Of a DNA stretch of 64,000 bases, positions 27,417-36,660 are shown in pieces. The notes below the pieces were generated by a model. That model saw only the letters and a program-made list of their open reading frames with translations, did no database searches and was not told the origin of the DNA. The position numbers were made by a program, and so were the translations under genes. The number at the start of each line of letters is the position of its first letter. The stretch's first letter is position 1. Source of the stretch: Corallococcus carmarthensis (GTDB taxonomy: Bacteria; Myxococcota; Myxococcia; Myxococcales; Myxococcaceae); contig NZ_RAWE01000027.1 in NCBI RefSeq assembly GCF_003611695.1, positions 1 to 64,000 of the forward strand. Reading direction: 5' to 3'.

Positions 27417-29227
27417 GGCGGCCGGGAAGCATCGAGGCGATGGCGGAGCTGGAGGCGGGCCGCGCGAAGCACCGCGGCAAGGTGCTTCGCAGGCTCATTG
27501 GCGAGCTGCGTCCGCACGCGGGCACGCTCGCCGCGGCCATGGTCTTCATCCTGATAGGCGCGGCGTGCCAGGCCCTGGGGCCGTACCTGATGAGCCGGGC
27601 CATCGACCACGACATCGGCGCGGGGGATGGCTGGGGGCTGCTGCGGACGCTGGCGGTGTTGTTCGTCGTCTACGCCGTGGGCCTGCTGTCGCAGCGGGCG
27701 CAGACGTGGCGCGTGGGCCACACGGGGCAGCACGTGCTGGCGGACCTGCGCCAACGCCTCTTCGAGCGGCTCCAGCAACTGCCGCTGTCGTGGTTCGACC
27801 GCCGGCCGCTGGGCGACCTGATGAGCCGTCTGCTCAGCGACGTGGACACGCTCAACCAGCTCTTCGCGCAGGGACTGACGCAGCTGTTGGGGTCCCTGAT
27901 GGGGCTGGTGGGCGTGCTCGTCGCGATGTTCGCGCTCAACGCGCGCCTGGCGCTGGCGTGCTTCTCCCTCATCCCCGCCATCGTGCTCACCACCTGGTTC
28001 TTCGCGTCGCGGGCACGCAACGCCTACCGCAAGACGCGGCAGACGGTGGGCGACGTGACGGCGAATCTCCAGGAGGAGATTGGAGGCGTGCGGCAGGCAC
28101 AGGCGTTCAACCGCACGGAGAAGAACATCGAACGATTCCGCGACCGCAACGCGGCCAACCGCGACGCGAACGTGGCGGCGGTGGGCATCACGTCCGCGTT
28201 CTCGCCGGCCATCGACCTGCTCTCCACGCTGTCGATGGCGCTCGTGATTGGCTACGGCGGCGTGCTGGCGCTGAGCGGACAGCTCACGGTGGGCGGCGTG
28301 GCGGCGTTCCTCATCTACGTGCAGCAGTTCTTCCGGCCGGTGCAGCTGGCCGCGTCGGTGGCCGCGCTGATGCAGTCCGCGCTGGCGGGGGCGGAGCGCA
28401 TCTTCGCCGTCCTCGACGAGGAGACGGAGCCGCCGGACGCGGCCGGGGCGGTGGAGCTGGGAGCGCTCCAGGGCCAGGTGGTGTTCGAGGGCGTGTCCTT
28501 CGGCTACGACGCGGCGAGGCCGGTGCTGCGCGACGTGTCGTTCCACCTGGAGCCCGGCCAGACGCTGGCGCTGGTGGGGCGCACGGGCGCGGGCAAGACG
28601 ACGGTGGCCAGCCTCGTGCCGCGCTTCTACGACGTGACGGGAGGCACGGTGCGCGTGGACGGGCAGGACGTGCGCCAGGTGACGCGCTCGAGCCTGCGGC
28701 GGCAGATGGCCATGGTGCTCCAGGAGCCGTTCCTCTTCAGCGGGAAGGTGGCGGACAACATCGCCTACGGGAAGCAGGACGCCACCCGCGAGGAGGTGGA
28801 GGCGGCGGCGAAGGCGGTGCACGCGCACGACTTCATCACCCGGCTGCCGCAGGGCTACGACACCGTGCTGGGGGAAGGCGGCGCGACGCTCAGCCAGGGG
28901 CAGCGGCAGTTGCTCGCGTTCGCTCGCGCGGTCATCGCCAATCCGCGGGTGCTCATCCTGGATGAGGCGACGGCGAACATCGACACGCGCACGGAGGCGC
29001 TCATCCAGCTGGCGCTGGGGCAGTTGCTGTCGGGCCGCACGAGCATCGTCATCGCGCACCGGCTCAACACCATCCGCCACGCGGACCTCATCCTGGTGCT
29101 GGAGCACGGCACCGTGGTCGAGCGAGGCAACCACGCGGAGCTGCTCGCGCAGGGTGGGCTCTACGCGGAGCTGTACCACCAGCAATTCCGCGACACGCCG
29201 GAGACGACCGTCAAGGCACTGGGCTGA
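27413..29227 (+). CDS. ABC exporter subunit with intact catalytic residues
   Basis: 604 residues: exporter membrane domain (about 35-320) plus ATPase domain. Walker A is GRTGAGKTT and Walker B VLILDEATANID has catalytic E518. The H-loop is H549 (IVIAHRLNT). The signature is LSQGQ instead of LSGGQ. These features complement the upstream partner, whose signature is canonical but whose Walker B and H-loop are not. The pair should form one active and one inactive ATP site, as in TM287/288-type exporters. Translation is coupled by the four-base overlap at 27413-27416. Confidence 0.93.
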   Translation: MRRPGSIEAMAELEAGRAKHRGKVLRRLIGELRPHAGTLAAAMVFILIGAACQALGPYLMSRAIDHDIGAGDGWGLLRTLAVLFVVYAVGLLSQRAQTWRVGHTGQHVLADLRQRLFERLQQLPLSWFDRRPLGDLMSRLLSDVDTLNQLFAQGLTQLLGSLMGLVGVLVAMFALNARLALACFSLIPAIVLTTWFFASRARNAYRKTRQTVGDVTANLQEEIGGVRQAQAFNRTEKNIERFRDRNAANRDANVAAVGITSAFSPAIDLLSTLSMALVIGYGGVLALSGQLTVGGVAAFLIYVQQFFRPVQLAASVAALMQSALAGAERIFAVLDEETEPPDAAGAVELGALQGQVVFEGVSFGYDAARPVLRDVSFHLEPGQTLALVGRTGAGKTTVASLVPRFYDVTGGTVRVDGQDVRQVTRSSLRRQMAMVLQEPFLFSGKVADNIAYGKQDATREEVEAAAKAVHAHDFITRLPQGYDTVLGEGGATLSQGQRQLLAFARAVIANPRVLILDEATANIDTRTEALIQLALGQLLSGRTSIVIAHRLNTIRHADLILVLEHGTVVERGNHAELLAQGGLYAELYHQQFRDTPETTVKALG

Positions 29228-29447
29228 AGGAGCGCCCCAGCGGCGCGTGGACGTTGCGCCCTGGACCGTCTCCGGCACTTTGATTCCCGCTGGACCTGCA
29301 TCCTGCTTGCAAGGCCGCCCACCCCTCGTTACCCAGCGGCCGAGGGTGCGGCGTCGGCGCCGTGCGCTTCGCGGCGGCAGTCGCCATCTCCAGCATTCAT
29401 TGCGACGAGGCCGGGCGCGCACCCTCTTCACCTTTCAGGGAGCAGGC

Positions 29448-30227
29448 ATGGCAGGCAGTCGAGGGACAGCGTTGGTGACGGGTACGTCCGCAGGAATTGG
29501 CGCGGTGTATGCCCGGAGGCTGGCGGCACTCGGGTATGACCTCGTCCTCGTCGCGCGGCGGGAAGAGCGGCTGAAGGCGCTGTCGGCGGAGCTGACGGCG
29601 GCGCATGGCATCCGGGCGGAGGTGCTGCGGGCGGACCTCACGGTGCACGCGGACCTCCAGCGAGTGGCCGGGCGCGCGGCGGGTGAGGACATCACCCTGG
29701 TCATCAACAACGCGGGCGTGGGCGGCTACGGCCCCTTCGCGCAGGTGGAGCCCACGGCCCTGGAGGGACTGGCGAACCTGCACATGATTGCGCCGATGCT
29801 GGCCACGCGCGCGGCGCTGCCCGGCATGCTCGCGAGGGGCAAGGGCGCGGTCATCAACGTCGCCTCCCTGCTCGCCTTCTCCGGCGCGATGCCGCCAGGT
29901 CCCCTGCCCCACCGGGCCACCTACGCGGGCGCGAAGGCGTTCCTCGTACACTTCACCCGGACGCTCGCGGGCGAGCTGCGCGGCACTCCGGTGGTGGCGC
30001 AGGTCGTCTGCCCGGGCATGACCTTCACCGAATTCAACGGCGGCTATCCCGGCACCATGTCGCCGGAGGATGTCGTCACCGCGTCACTCGTCGCGCTGGA
30101 GCGCGGCGAGACGGTCTGCGTCCCTGGACTGGAAGGCGCGGAGGCCCTCGCGGCCCTGGAGAAGGCGGAGGCCGGGCTGCTGCGTGGGGCCAGCCACACC
30201 CTGGCCGGGCGGTACCGGACGGCCTGA
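29448..30227 (+). CDS. SDR-family short-chain dehydrogenase
   Basis: 259 residues, a normal SDR length. TGTSAGIG binds the cofactor, VARREERL after strand two suggests NADP preference, and VINNAGVGGYG follows. The active site is YAGAK with Ser in NVASLLAFSG. It resembles the DltE/YqjQ-type classical SDRs. The ATG at 29448 follows CAGGGAGCAGGC. The substrate is unknown. An aldo/keto reductase gene starts 66 bases downstream on the same strand, so the two reductases may be co-expressed. Confidence 0.92.
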   Translation: MAGSRGTALVTGTSAGIGAVYARRLAALGYDLVLVARREERLKALSAELTAAHGIRAEVLRADLTVHADLQRVAGRAAGEDITLVINNAGVGGYGPFAQVEPTALEGLANLHMIAPMLATRAALPGMLARGKGAVINVASLLAFSGAMPPGPLPHRATYAGAKAFLVHFTRTLAGELRGTPVVAQVVCPGMTFTEFNGGYPGTMSPEDVVTASLVALERGETVCVPGLEGAEALAALEKAEAGLLRGASHTLAGRYRTA

Positions 30228-30293
30228 AACGCGGGAAACGCATTTCCTGCACATGCATCCATTTGGGCATTCACCTGCACGGAGGAAGCACTC

Positions 30294-31172
30294 ATGAGCG
30301 GAACCTCGACGCGACCCGCGGAGAAGAGCGGCACCTTCAAGCTGGGCGGCGACCTGCCCGTCCACCGGCTGGGCTACGGCGCCATGCAGCTCACGGGCCC
30401 TGGCATCTGGGGCCCGCCCAAGGACCGGGCGGAGGCGGTGCGCGTGTTGCGCCGAGCGCTGGAGCTGGGCGTGGACTTCATCGACACGGCGGACTCCTAC
30501 GGCCCCTTCGTCAGCGAGGAGATCATCGCGGAGGCCCTGCACCCCTACGCCAAGGGCGTGGTGGTGGCGACCAAGGCGGGCCTGGTGCGCACGGGCCCCA
30601 ACGAGTGGCACCCGGTGGGCGCGCCCAAGTACCTGCGCCAGGAGCTGGAGCTGTCGCTGCGCCGGCTGAAGCTGGAGCGCATCGACCTGTACCAGTTGCA
30701 CCGCATCGACCCGAAGGTCCCGGTGGAGGAGTCGCTGGGTGAGCTGAAGGCGCTGCAGAAGGAAGGGAAGATCCGCCACATCGGCCTGTCGGAGGTGTCG
30801 GTGGAGGAGATCCAGCGGGCGCGCAAGGTGGTGGACATCGTGTCGGTGCAGAACCGCTACAACCTGACCGACCGCGTGCACGAGAAGGTGCTGGATTACT
30901 GCGAGAAGGAGAACCTGGGCTTCATCCCGTGGTTCCCGCTGGCGACGGGCGGCCTGGCGAAGCCGGGGAGCACGCTCGACTCCGTGGCGAAGAAGCACGA
31001 CGCGACGCCCGCGCAGATCGCCCTCTCCTGGCTGCTGGCGCGCTCGCCGGTGATGCTGCCCATTCCGGGCACGTCCTCCGTGAAGCACCTGGAGGAGAAC
31101 CTCGCGGGCGCGGAGGTGAAGCTCACCAAGGACGAGCTGGCCGCCGTGGACGCGCAGGCGGCGGGCCGCTGA
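30294..31172 (+). CDS. Aldo/keto reductase
   Basis: 292 residues of AKR barrel. The tetrad is Asp and Tyr in [11 protein letters not shown], Lys in VVATKAGL and His in [22 protein letters not shown] is the C-terminal cofactor segment. It is shorter than the aldo/keto reductase at 24432-25466 and of a different subgroup. CGGAGGAAGC precedes the ATG. It probably reduces small aldehydes or ketones in the cytoplasm with NADPH. Confidence 0.94.
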   Translation: MSGTSTRPAEKSGTFKLGGDLPVHRLGYGAMQLTGPGIWGPPKDRAEAVRVLRRALELGVDFIDTADSYGPFVSEEIIAEALHPYAKGVVVATKAGLVRTGPNEWHPVGAPKYLRQELELSLRRLKLERIDLYQLHRIDPKVPVEESLGELKALQKEGKIRHIGLSEVSVEEIQRARKVVDIVSVQNRYNLTDRVHEKVLDYCEKENLGFIPWFPLATGGLAKPGSTLDSVAKKHDATPAQIALSWLLARSPVMLPIPGTSSVKHLEENLAGAEVKLTKDELAAVDAQAAGR

Positions 31173-31196
31173 CGCGTCACCGCGGCTTCGCAGGAG

Positions 31197-31228
31197 GCAC
31201 CCCACCGGCCCGAAGGCGGATGGGGTGC
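31197..31228. terminator. Hairpin between convergent AKR and ASCH genes
   Basis: GCACCCCA (31197-31204) and TGGGGTGC (31221-31228) form a perfect eight-base stem, extended inward by CCG/CGG. It lies between the stop of the rightward aldo/keto reductase and the stop of the leftward ASCH gene, as expected of a shared terminator. Confidence 0.6.
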
Positions 31229-31238
31229 TCGCGGCACT

Positions 31239-31676
31239 TCAGGTGACGAGCGTCCGCTGCCCCCGAATCTTGGTGAAGGCGTGCGAGCTCAGATAGGCGT
31301 AACTCTGGGGTGCACGCATCTCCGGGGCGATGTCCCCCAGCGGGAAGGGCTTCGCGAAGACGTGCACCTTCCCCACCTGGATCGCGACGCCGCCCTCGCA
31401 TCGCGAGAAGTATTGGTCGTAGTCCTCCTTCAGGATGGCCCCCACTCGCGAGTAGCGGCGCCAGAGCTGAGCGGGAGGGGCCTCGTCGATGCCCAGGATG
31501 TCGAAGAAGCCGACAACCTGCTTCACCGGATTGGAGGAGTAGACGACGACGTGTGAAACCTCCCGGCGGAAGGCGCGTTTCCGGAACTCGACGCGCTTGA
31601 GTCCCTCCAGGATGGGCGTCGCATACCGGGGTTGGATGGGCAGCAGGACTACAGCCCGAGGCGTTGGCGGAGCCAT
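31239..31676 (-). CDS. ASCH-domain (PUA-like) protein
   Basis: 145 residues. LLPIQPRYATPILEGLKRVEFRKRAF (about 10-36) is the characteristic start of an ASCH domain, a small PUA-like fold that binds RNA or modified nucleotides. VVVYSSNPVKQVVGFFDI continues the barrel. The ATG has GGGAGG about 7 bases upstream. It overlaps the end of the PIN-GNAT reading region by 28 bases on the same strand, so the two were probably translated together. ASCH genes often sit in toxin-antitoxin-like or translation-regulating modules, but a specific function here is inference. Confidence 0.8.
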   Translation of the reverse strand: MAPPTPRAVVLLPIQPRYATPILEGLKRVEFRKRAFRREVSHVVVYSSNPVKQVVGFFDILGIDEAPPAQLWRRYSRVGAILKEDYDQYFSRCEGGVAIQVGKVHVFAKPFPLGDIAPEMRAPQSYAYLSSHAFTKIRGQRTLVT

Positions 31677-32835
31677 TCACGACCTCCCTGCTGGACCGTG
31701 GTGATGGACTGCGGAGGGCCGTTGAGCACTCCATGACGACAGAGTTCACCGAGAGGGATGGGCTCCTTCAGGATGGCCGCTTGTCGGAAGAGGATGGCGA
31801 GCACTTCGCCATTCGAACACAGCGCCTGAATGTCGCGAAGGGAGAAGACCGTGCGCTTTCCCACCGTGGCGGCGATCTCATCGACATCGGTGGACGCCAG
31901 CGTCTGCTCCGCGACGCCCACGACCGTCACGGCCTTCTGGGAATGGCTCAGGTAGAACAGCAGGGACGCCCCAGGCTCTATTTGACGAATCAAAGCCCGG
32001 CATAGGTACGCCTTCCGCAGGCCATTTCCAAAAGGGTGAATGCCGGGCTCCAGTGACAGCTGCGAATCCGCGTCGAAACATGCTCGAAGACGCTCTTGAG
32101 CAGGAGCTCACCCAGGCGTCGGCCCTGGTGTTCGGGCGCGACCTTGAACGTACAGAGCTTCAGCGTGCGCCCCTTGAGCGCCAGGACGCCCTCCTCCTCC
32201 TTGATGAGACACAGCGCAGCCAGATGACGTCCGTGTCCCCTCACCACCCAGCATCGGCGGTGTTCCATCTGGCACTTGCGGAACCAGTCGGAGAACGGCG
32301 GGTAGTCCCCCCGGAGGCTGTCGAGGAATGGATCCTCCGCTTCAACATCGTGCGCGAACGTGAACTCCACCGCGGGTGGTGGCCGGGCGAACTTGTCTCG
32401 CAAGCCCTGCACCATGGCGAGGGCCTCGCCAACCGTGGCAACGCGTTCCTTCAGCCCGACGCGCTTCGCCTTCCGGTGGATGCGCAGATCCTCGGTCACC
32501 AGGACGCCCACGGCGTTGGCGCGCACAGCGGCGAGCAACTGGTGGTCCACCCAATCGTTCGAGTGAAGTTCAGGGCTCCCCAGAACCTCGTCCCAGCTGG
32601 TGGGAACGAGAGGCGGCGCGGGCAGTGGGAGGTACTTCCCCAACAGCAACTCGCGAAGCTGGCGGCGCCCTTCGTCGCGGTCCCGCTCCACATCCACCTT
32701 CATGGCCGGATGGATGAAGAGCTGATAGCCGGCTTCTTCAATGGCTCTCACCAACCGGGTCGCGGGCTCCATCAACTCCTCGACCTGTCCGGGCGAGCTG
32801 GGCTCCAACGGAATCAAGACGTTCGTATCGATCAA
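31649..32835 (-). pseudogene. PIN-GNAT-PUA-like fusion, apparently broken by deletion and frameshift
   Basis: Read leftward, the first frame (from 32835) starts with a PIN nuclease motif (MIDTNVLIPLE; NDWVDHQLLAAV; VTEDLRIHRKAKRVG) and then a GNAT domain (LKLCTFKVAPEHQGRRLGELLLKSV). Just after the GNAT acetyl-CoA motif the frame becomes nonsense and stops at 31990. Another frame continues with DADSQLSLEPGIHPFGNGL, RKAYLC and a PUA-like barrel (PGASLLFYLSHSQKAVTVVGVAE) to 31649. Both the end of the GNAT domain and the start of the last domain are missing, so more than a single-base shift is implied. The only start codon for the first frame is TTG. The PIN part could still be translated. The call is inference from frame continuity. 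Confidence 0.65.
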
Positions 32836-32901
32836 GAGCTTCGTGACATCCCCCTCACTGCTGTCATGAGGCGTGAAGCCTACTCACGCGTCTGACACCC
32901 G

Positions 32902-33498
32902 TTACTTCCGCTTCACGTAGCGCAGGAGGAGCGTCACCAGCTCCTCCCGCAGCAGTCCCTGGGACAGGGCTTCGGGGCGCTCCACCACCGCGCGGTGGAT
33001 GACCGCGTGGGACACCGTGTCGATGAGCCACAGGGCCAGCTCCGGGTCCGGCACGTCGGTGCTGAATTGGCCCAGGGCCTCCAGCATGGGCGCGTCCTCC
33101 GGATCCCACTTCCTGGCGGGACGCGCGGGCAGCTCCTCCGTCAGCGCGTGGTGCAGCTTCGGATCCACGGCGTGCGCCGCGAACCCCAGCGCCACCAGCG
33201 TCCGGATGAGCTGCTCCAGCGTGTCGAACTTCCGCGTCGCCAGCACCTCCCGCGCGGCGGCGCGCTGCTCCTTCACGTGCCGGCGCGACACCTCCGCCAC
33301 CAGCGCCTCCTTGCTGGGGAAGAACTGGTACAGCGAGGCCACGTTGACGCCGGCTCGCTCCGCGATGCGGTTCGTCGTCAGCTTCGCGTAGCCGTCGCGC
33401 ACCAGAATGTCAGCAGTCGCCTGCAACAGCGCGTCCACCGTCGCGCGCGAGCGCTCCTGCGTGGGCGTCTTCCGAGGGGAAAGCTTCGCGCGCGGCAT
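32902..33498 (-). CDS. TetR-family transcriptional repressor
   Basis: 198 residues. The N-terminal helix-turn-helix is clear (ILVRDGYAKLTTNRIAERAG, then VASLYQFFPSKEALV, about residues 28-68). A helical ligand domain follows (about 80-195). The ATG at 33498 has AGGAG at proper spacing; the frame extends further upstream but that part is poor. It is divergent from the FAD monooxygenase, 106 bases apart. This is the usual arrangement for a repressor that controls both itself and the enzyme and is released by the enzyme's substrate. Confidence 0.93.
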   Translation of the reverse strand: MPRAKLSPRKTPTQERSRATVDALLQATADILVRDGYAKLTTNRIAERAGVNVASLYQFFPSKEALVAEVSRRHVKEQRAAAREVLATRKFDTLEQLIRTLVALGFAAHAVDPKLHHALTEELPARPARKWDPEDAPMLEALGQFSTDVPDPELALWLIDTVSHAVIHRAVVERPEALSQGLLREELVTLLLRYVKRK

Positions 33499-33530
33499 GC
33501 CGGGCTCCTGGTTCGGGAACGCAAGCTGAC

Positions 33531-33552
33531 AACATAAGCAGTCCCTTACATT
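33531..33552. promoter_or_regulatory. Candidate TetR operator in divergent spacer
   Basis: AACATAAG (33531-33538) and CTTACATT (33545-33552) form an imperfect dyad (six of eight positions pair) in the 106-base spacer between the TetR and monooxygenase genes. The position fits a repressor site covering both promoters. The symmetry is modest. Confidence 0.35.
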
Positions 33553-33604
33553 CTTGTCTCCATCGCTTCCGGGCCACGAATGCCCCCGCGACAGGAGACC
33601 TTCC

Positions 33605-35215
33605 ATGTCCCATGAAACCCTGCCGGTGCTCGTCATTGGCGCCGGTCCCACCGGCCTGACGCTCGCGTGCGACCTCGCGCGCCGGGGCATCCGCGTGCGC
33701 ATCGTGGACGCGGCGCCGCTGCCCTTCGTCGGCTCTCGCGGCAAGGGACTTCAGCCTCGCACGCTGGAGGTGCTGGACGACCTGGGCGTGCTCGACGCCG
33801 TGCTCGCCGCGGGGATGGACTATCCGCGCCTTCGTATCCACTGGCGGCGCTTCGTCGTGGGGCGCTGGACCATGATGGCCCCCCGCGCCCCGACGCCGGA
33901 CGTCCCCCGACCCAATGCCTGGCTCGTCCCCCAGGCCCGCACCGAGGGCATCCTGCGCGACCGGCTTGCGTCGCTGGGCGTCACCGTGGAGTTCGGCACC
34001 GCGCTCACCCGCTTCACCCAGGACGCCACCGGCGTCACCGCCACCCTCACCCGTGACGGCGCGGAGGAGACCGTCCGCGCGGAATACCTGGTGGGCGCGG
34101 ACGGCGGACACAGCCGCGTGCGCAAGGAGCTGGGCCTGGCCCTCCGCGGCGTCACCCATGACGAGGAGCGCATCGTCGTGGGCGACGTGCGCGTGGAGGG
34201 CTTGGACCCCTCGCACTGGCATGTGTGGCCCTTCGCCAGGGGCGGCATGGTGGCGCTGTGTCCTCTCCCCGGAGGCCGCTTCCAGCTCGCCCTCCAGGTC
34301 AAGCCCGGCGACACCGTGCCGGAGCTCACCGAGGCCGCGATCCACCAGCGCATCCAGGAGGGTGCACGCCCTGGCGCGAAGCTGCGGCTGCACGACGCGA
34401 GCTGGCTGTCCGTGTACCGCCCCAACACGCGCATGGTGGACCGCTACCGCGTGGACCGGGTGTTCATCGCGGGCGACGCCGCGCACGTGCACCCTCCCAC
34501 CGGAGGCCAGGGCCTCAACACCGGCGTGCAGGACGCCTACAACCTGGGCTGGAAGCTGGGCCACGTGCTCCAGGGCGCCGACCCGGCCCTGCTCGACACC
34601 TACGAGGTGGAGCGGCTGCCCGTCGCCGCGCGGGTGCTCGGGCTGTCCTCGAAGCTGTTCGATGGCATGCTGCAGGGACGCATGAAGGCCATGAAGCGGG
34701 GCGACGAGCTGCGGCAGCTGGGCTGGAGCTATCGCGGCGGCCCCCTCGCACCAGCGGCCCCCGGCGACACAGCGCGTGTGCAAGCGGGTGACCGCGCCCC
34801 GGACGCGCCCTGCGTGGATGCGGACGGAAAACCTGTCCGACTGTCGGACAGGTTTCGCGGCCCGCACTGGACGCTGCTCGCCTTCGGACCGGAGGCCACG
34901 ACCCACGCACGCTTCGGCGCCACCGTGCGTGTCGTCCGTATCATTCCGAAGGGAACATCTATTGAGGCTGACGCCGTGCTCGACACGCACGGCCACGCAC
35001 ACCGGGCCTACGACGTAGCCCCGGGCACAGGTGCGCTCATCCTGGTGCGTCCGGATGGCTACGTGGGGCACACGTCCCGGCCCGGCAACCTCGCGGCGCT
35101 GGAGCAATTCCTGACGCCGCTCCTGCCCCGCCTCTCCTCCCCGGCAATCCCATCCATGCCTCCACCCCGAGTGGAAGCCGCACCGGACGTAACCGCTGGA
35201 ATCAGTCCTGCGTAG
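33605..35215 (+). CDS. FAD-dependent aromatic monooxygenase (PheA/TfdB type)
   Basis: 536 residues. GAGPTG near the N-terminus is the FAD dinucleotide motif, GADGGHSRVRKELGL is the DG motif, and VFIAGDAAHVHPPTGGQGLNTGVQDAYNLGWKL is the GD/FAD motif of group A flavin hydroxylases. The last 160 residues resemble the thioredoxin-like C-terminal domain of phenol hydroxylases. It hydroxylates an aromatic or polyketide substrate using NAD(P)H and oxygen. AGGAGACC precedes the ATG at 33605. The divergent TetR gene is the likely regulator, suggesting substrate induction. Confidence 0.93.
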   Translation: MSHETLPVLVIGAGPTGLTLACDLARRGIRVRIVDAAPLPFVGSRGKGLQPRTLEVLDDLGVLDAVLAAGMDYPRLRIHWRRFVVGRWTMMAPRAPTPDVPRPNAWLVPQARTEGILRDRLASLGVTVEFGTALTRFTQDATGVTATLTRDGAEETVRAEYLVGADGGHSRVRKELGLALRGVTHDEERIVVGDVRVEGLDPSHWHVWPFARGGMVALCPLPGGRFQLALQVKPGDTVPELTEAAIHQRIQEGARPGAKLRLHDASWLSVYRPNTRMVDRYRVDRVFIAGDAAHVHPPTGGQGLNTGVQDAYNLGWKLGHVLQGADPALLDTYEVERLPVAARVLGLSSKLFDGMLQGRMKAMKRGDELRQLGWSYRGGPLAPAAPGDTARVQAGDRAPDAPCVDADGKPVRLSDRFRGPHWTLLAFGPEATTHARFGATVRVVRIIPKGTSIEADAVLDTHGHAHRAYDVAPGTGALILVRPDGYVGHTSRPGNLAALEQFLTPLLPRLSSPAIPSMPPPRVEAAPDVTAGISPA

Positions 35216-35271
35216 AAGGAGCCATGCCGCCGGGCTTCGCATTTCCGCGAGGCCCAGGGAGACTTGCCTCC

Positions 35272-36645
35272 ATGTCCATCCGCTCCTTCCGTGGAAGCGC
35301 CGCCTGCGCCGCGCTGGGTCTGCTCACACTGTCCGCCTGCGGCTCCGGCGATGACACCGACCCGTCCTCCCGGCGCTTCCGCGTGCGCATCGAGAACGTG
35401 GCGCCCTTCCAGCAACTCAAGTCCGGCCGGTTCGACACGAAGCTGAGCGGCACGTCCCCGGGCCCGCTGGCTCCTGGCGACACCTACGAGTTCAGCTTCA
35501 CCGCGGGCCTCAACCACCGGCTCTCCTTCGCGACGATGTTCGGAGCATCCAACGACTGGTTCTTCGGCACCGAACCTCAGGGCATTCCGCTCTACTCCTC
35601 CGACGGACAGCCCCTGACCGGGAACATCACGTCGCGCGTGGTCCTCTGGGACGCGGGCACGGAGGTGGACGAGGAACCCGCCGTGGGCGCGCACACCGGT
35701 CCGAAGCAGGCCACGGCCACGGACGGCCCGGGCATCAAGGACTTCACCCCCAAGGTGCGGCGCGTGGGCTCGCGGCCCGTGCTCAGCAGCGGTGTGCCAT
35801 TCGCCCTGCCGGACCTCGCGTCGATGATCCGCGTGCAACTGGCCCACGACGCGGCCACGCACCGCTTCACCGTGCGCATCGAGAACGTCTCCGACGACCG
35901 CAACACCCTCAGCACCTCCGAAGGCATCAAGCCCGTGCGCATCTCGCCGGGCGTGTGGACGGTGACGGCGGGCAGCGAGCCCCTCTTCACCGAGGGCCAG
36001 CCGGACCGAGGCCAGGGCCTGGAAGCCCTCGCGGAAGGCGGCGACGCCACCGCGCTGCACACCTGGCTCACGCCGCTCAACGGCGTGGCCACGCCCCTGT
36101 CACCGGGCGTCTTCGCCGTGCACAACGCCGCGGCGCCGCTGTTCACCGAAGGCACGCAGGACCGGGGCCAGGGGCTGGAGGCGCTCGCGGAGACGGGCGA
36201 CGCCTCGCGGCTGGCCAGCGCCATCACCACGACTCCGCCCACGGGCGTGAGCACGTCGGGCACTTTCAACACCCCCGTGGACGCGTCCGCTCCCGGCCCC
36301 CTCCTGCCGGGCCACGCGTATGAGTTCACCGTGACCGCCCGCCCCGCCGAACGGCTGTCCTTCGCGACGATGTTCGGCCAGTCCAATGACTGGTTCTTCG
36401 GCACCGACGAGCAGGGCATCGCGCTGTTCGACAAAGACAACACACCGCTGACGGGCGACGTCACGCCCAAGGTGTACCTGTGGGACGTGGGCACGGAGCT
36501 GGACGAGGAGCCCGCCGTGGGCCCCCACCAGGGCGCCCCCGAGTGGACGCTGGACACCGACAAGACCGTGCGCCGGGTCCCCGCGTCGCGCTACGGCACG
36601 CCGCTGTCCCAGCACCTGCGCGTCACCATCACCGAGGCGAAGTAG
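35272..36645 (+). CDS. Spondin_N-domain lipoprotein with internal duplication
   Basis: About 457 residues. The start at 35272 gives a lipoprotein signal with lipobox LSAC; an in-frame ATG at 35224 is less likely. Two spondin_N-like units follow. The first (about 30-150) has only the VRIENV start and the RLSFATMFGASNDWFFG core. The second (from about 205) is full and contains a doubled stretch: EPLFTEGQPDRGQGLEALAE and APLFTEGTQDRGQGLEALAE. Spondin domains in bacteria are thought to mediate surface adhesion or metal binding. It faces the DNRLRE gene tail to tail, 15 bases away. Confidence 0.85.
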   Translation: MSIRSFRGSAACAALGLLTLSACGSGDDTDPSSRRFRVRIENVAPFQQLKSGRFDTKLSGTSPGPLAPGDTYEFSFTAGLNHRLSFATMFGASNDWFFGTEPQGIPLYSSDGQPLTGNITSRVVLWDAGTEVDEEPAVGAHTGPKQATATDGPGIKDFTPKVRRVGSRPVLSSGVPFALPDLASMIRVQLAHDAATHRFTVRIENVSDDRNTLSTSEGIKPVRISPGVWTVTAGSEPLFTEGQPDRGQGLEALAEGGDATALHTWLTPLNGVATPLSPGVFAVHNAAAPLFTEGTQDRGQGLEALAETGDASRLASAITTTPPTGVSTSGTFNTPVDASAPGPLLPGHAYEFTVTARPAERLSFATMFGQSNDWFFGTDEQGIALFDKDNTPLTGDVTPKVYLWDVGTELDEEPAVGPHQGAPEWTLDTDKTVRRVPASRYGTPLSQHLRVTITEAK

Positions 36646-36660
36646 GGCAAGGCGCGCGCC

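Noticed and set aside
27047..29431. 794-codon minus-strand frame opposite the ABC exporter genes.
   Set aside because: Both ABC genes have complete motifs on the plus strand; the antisense product is low-complexity.
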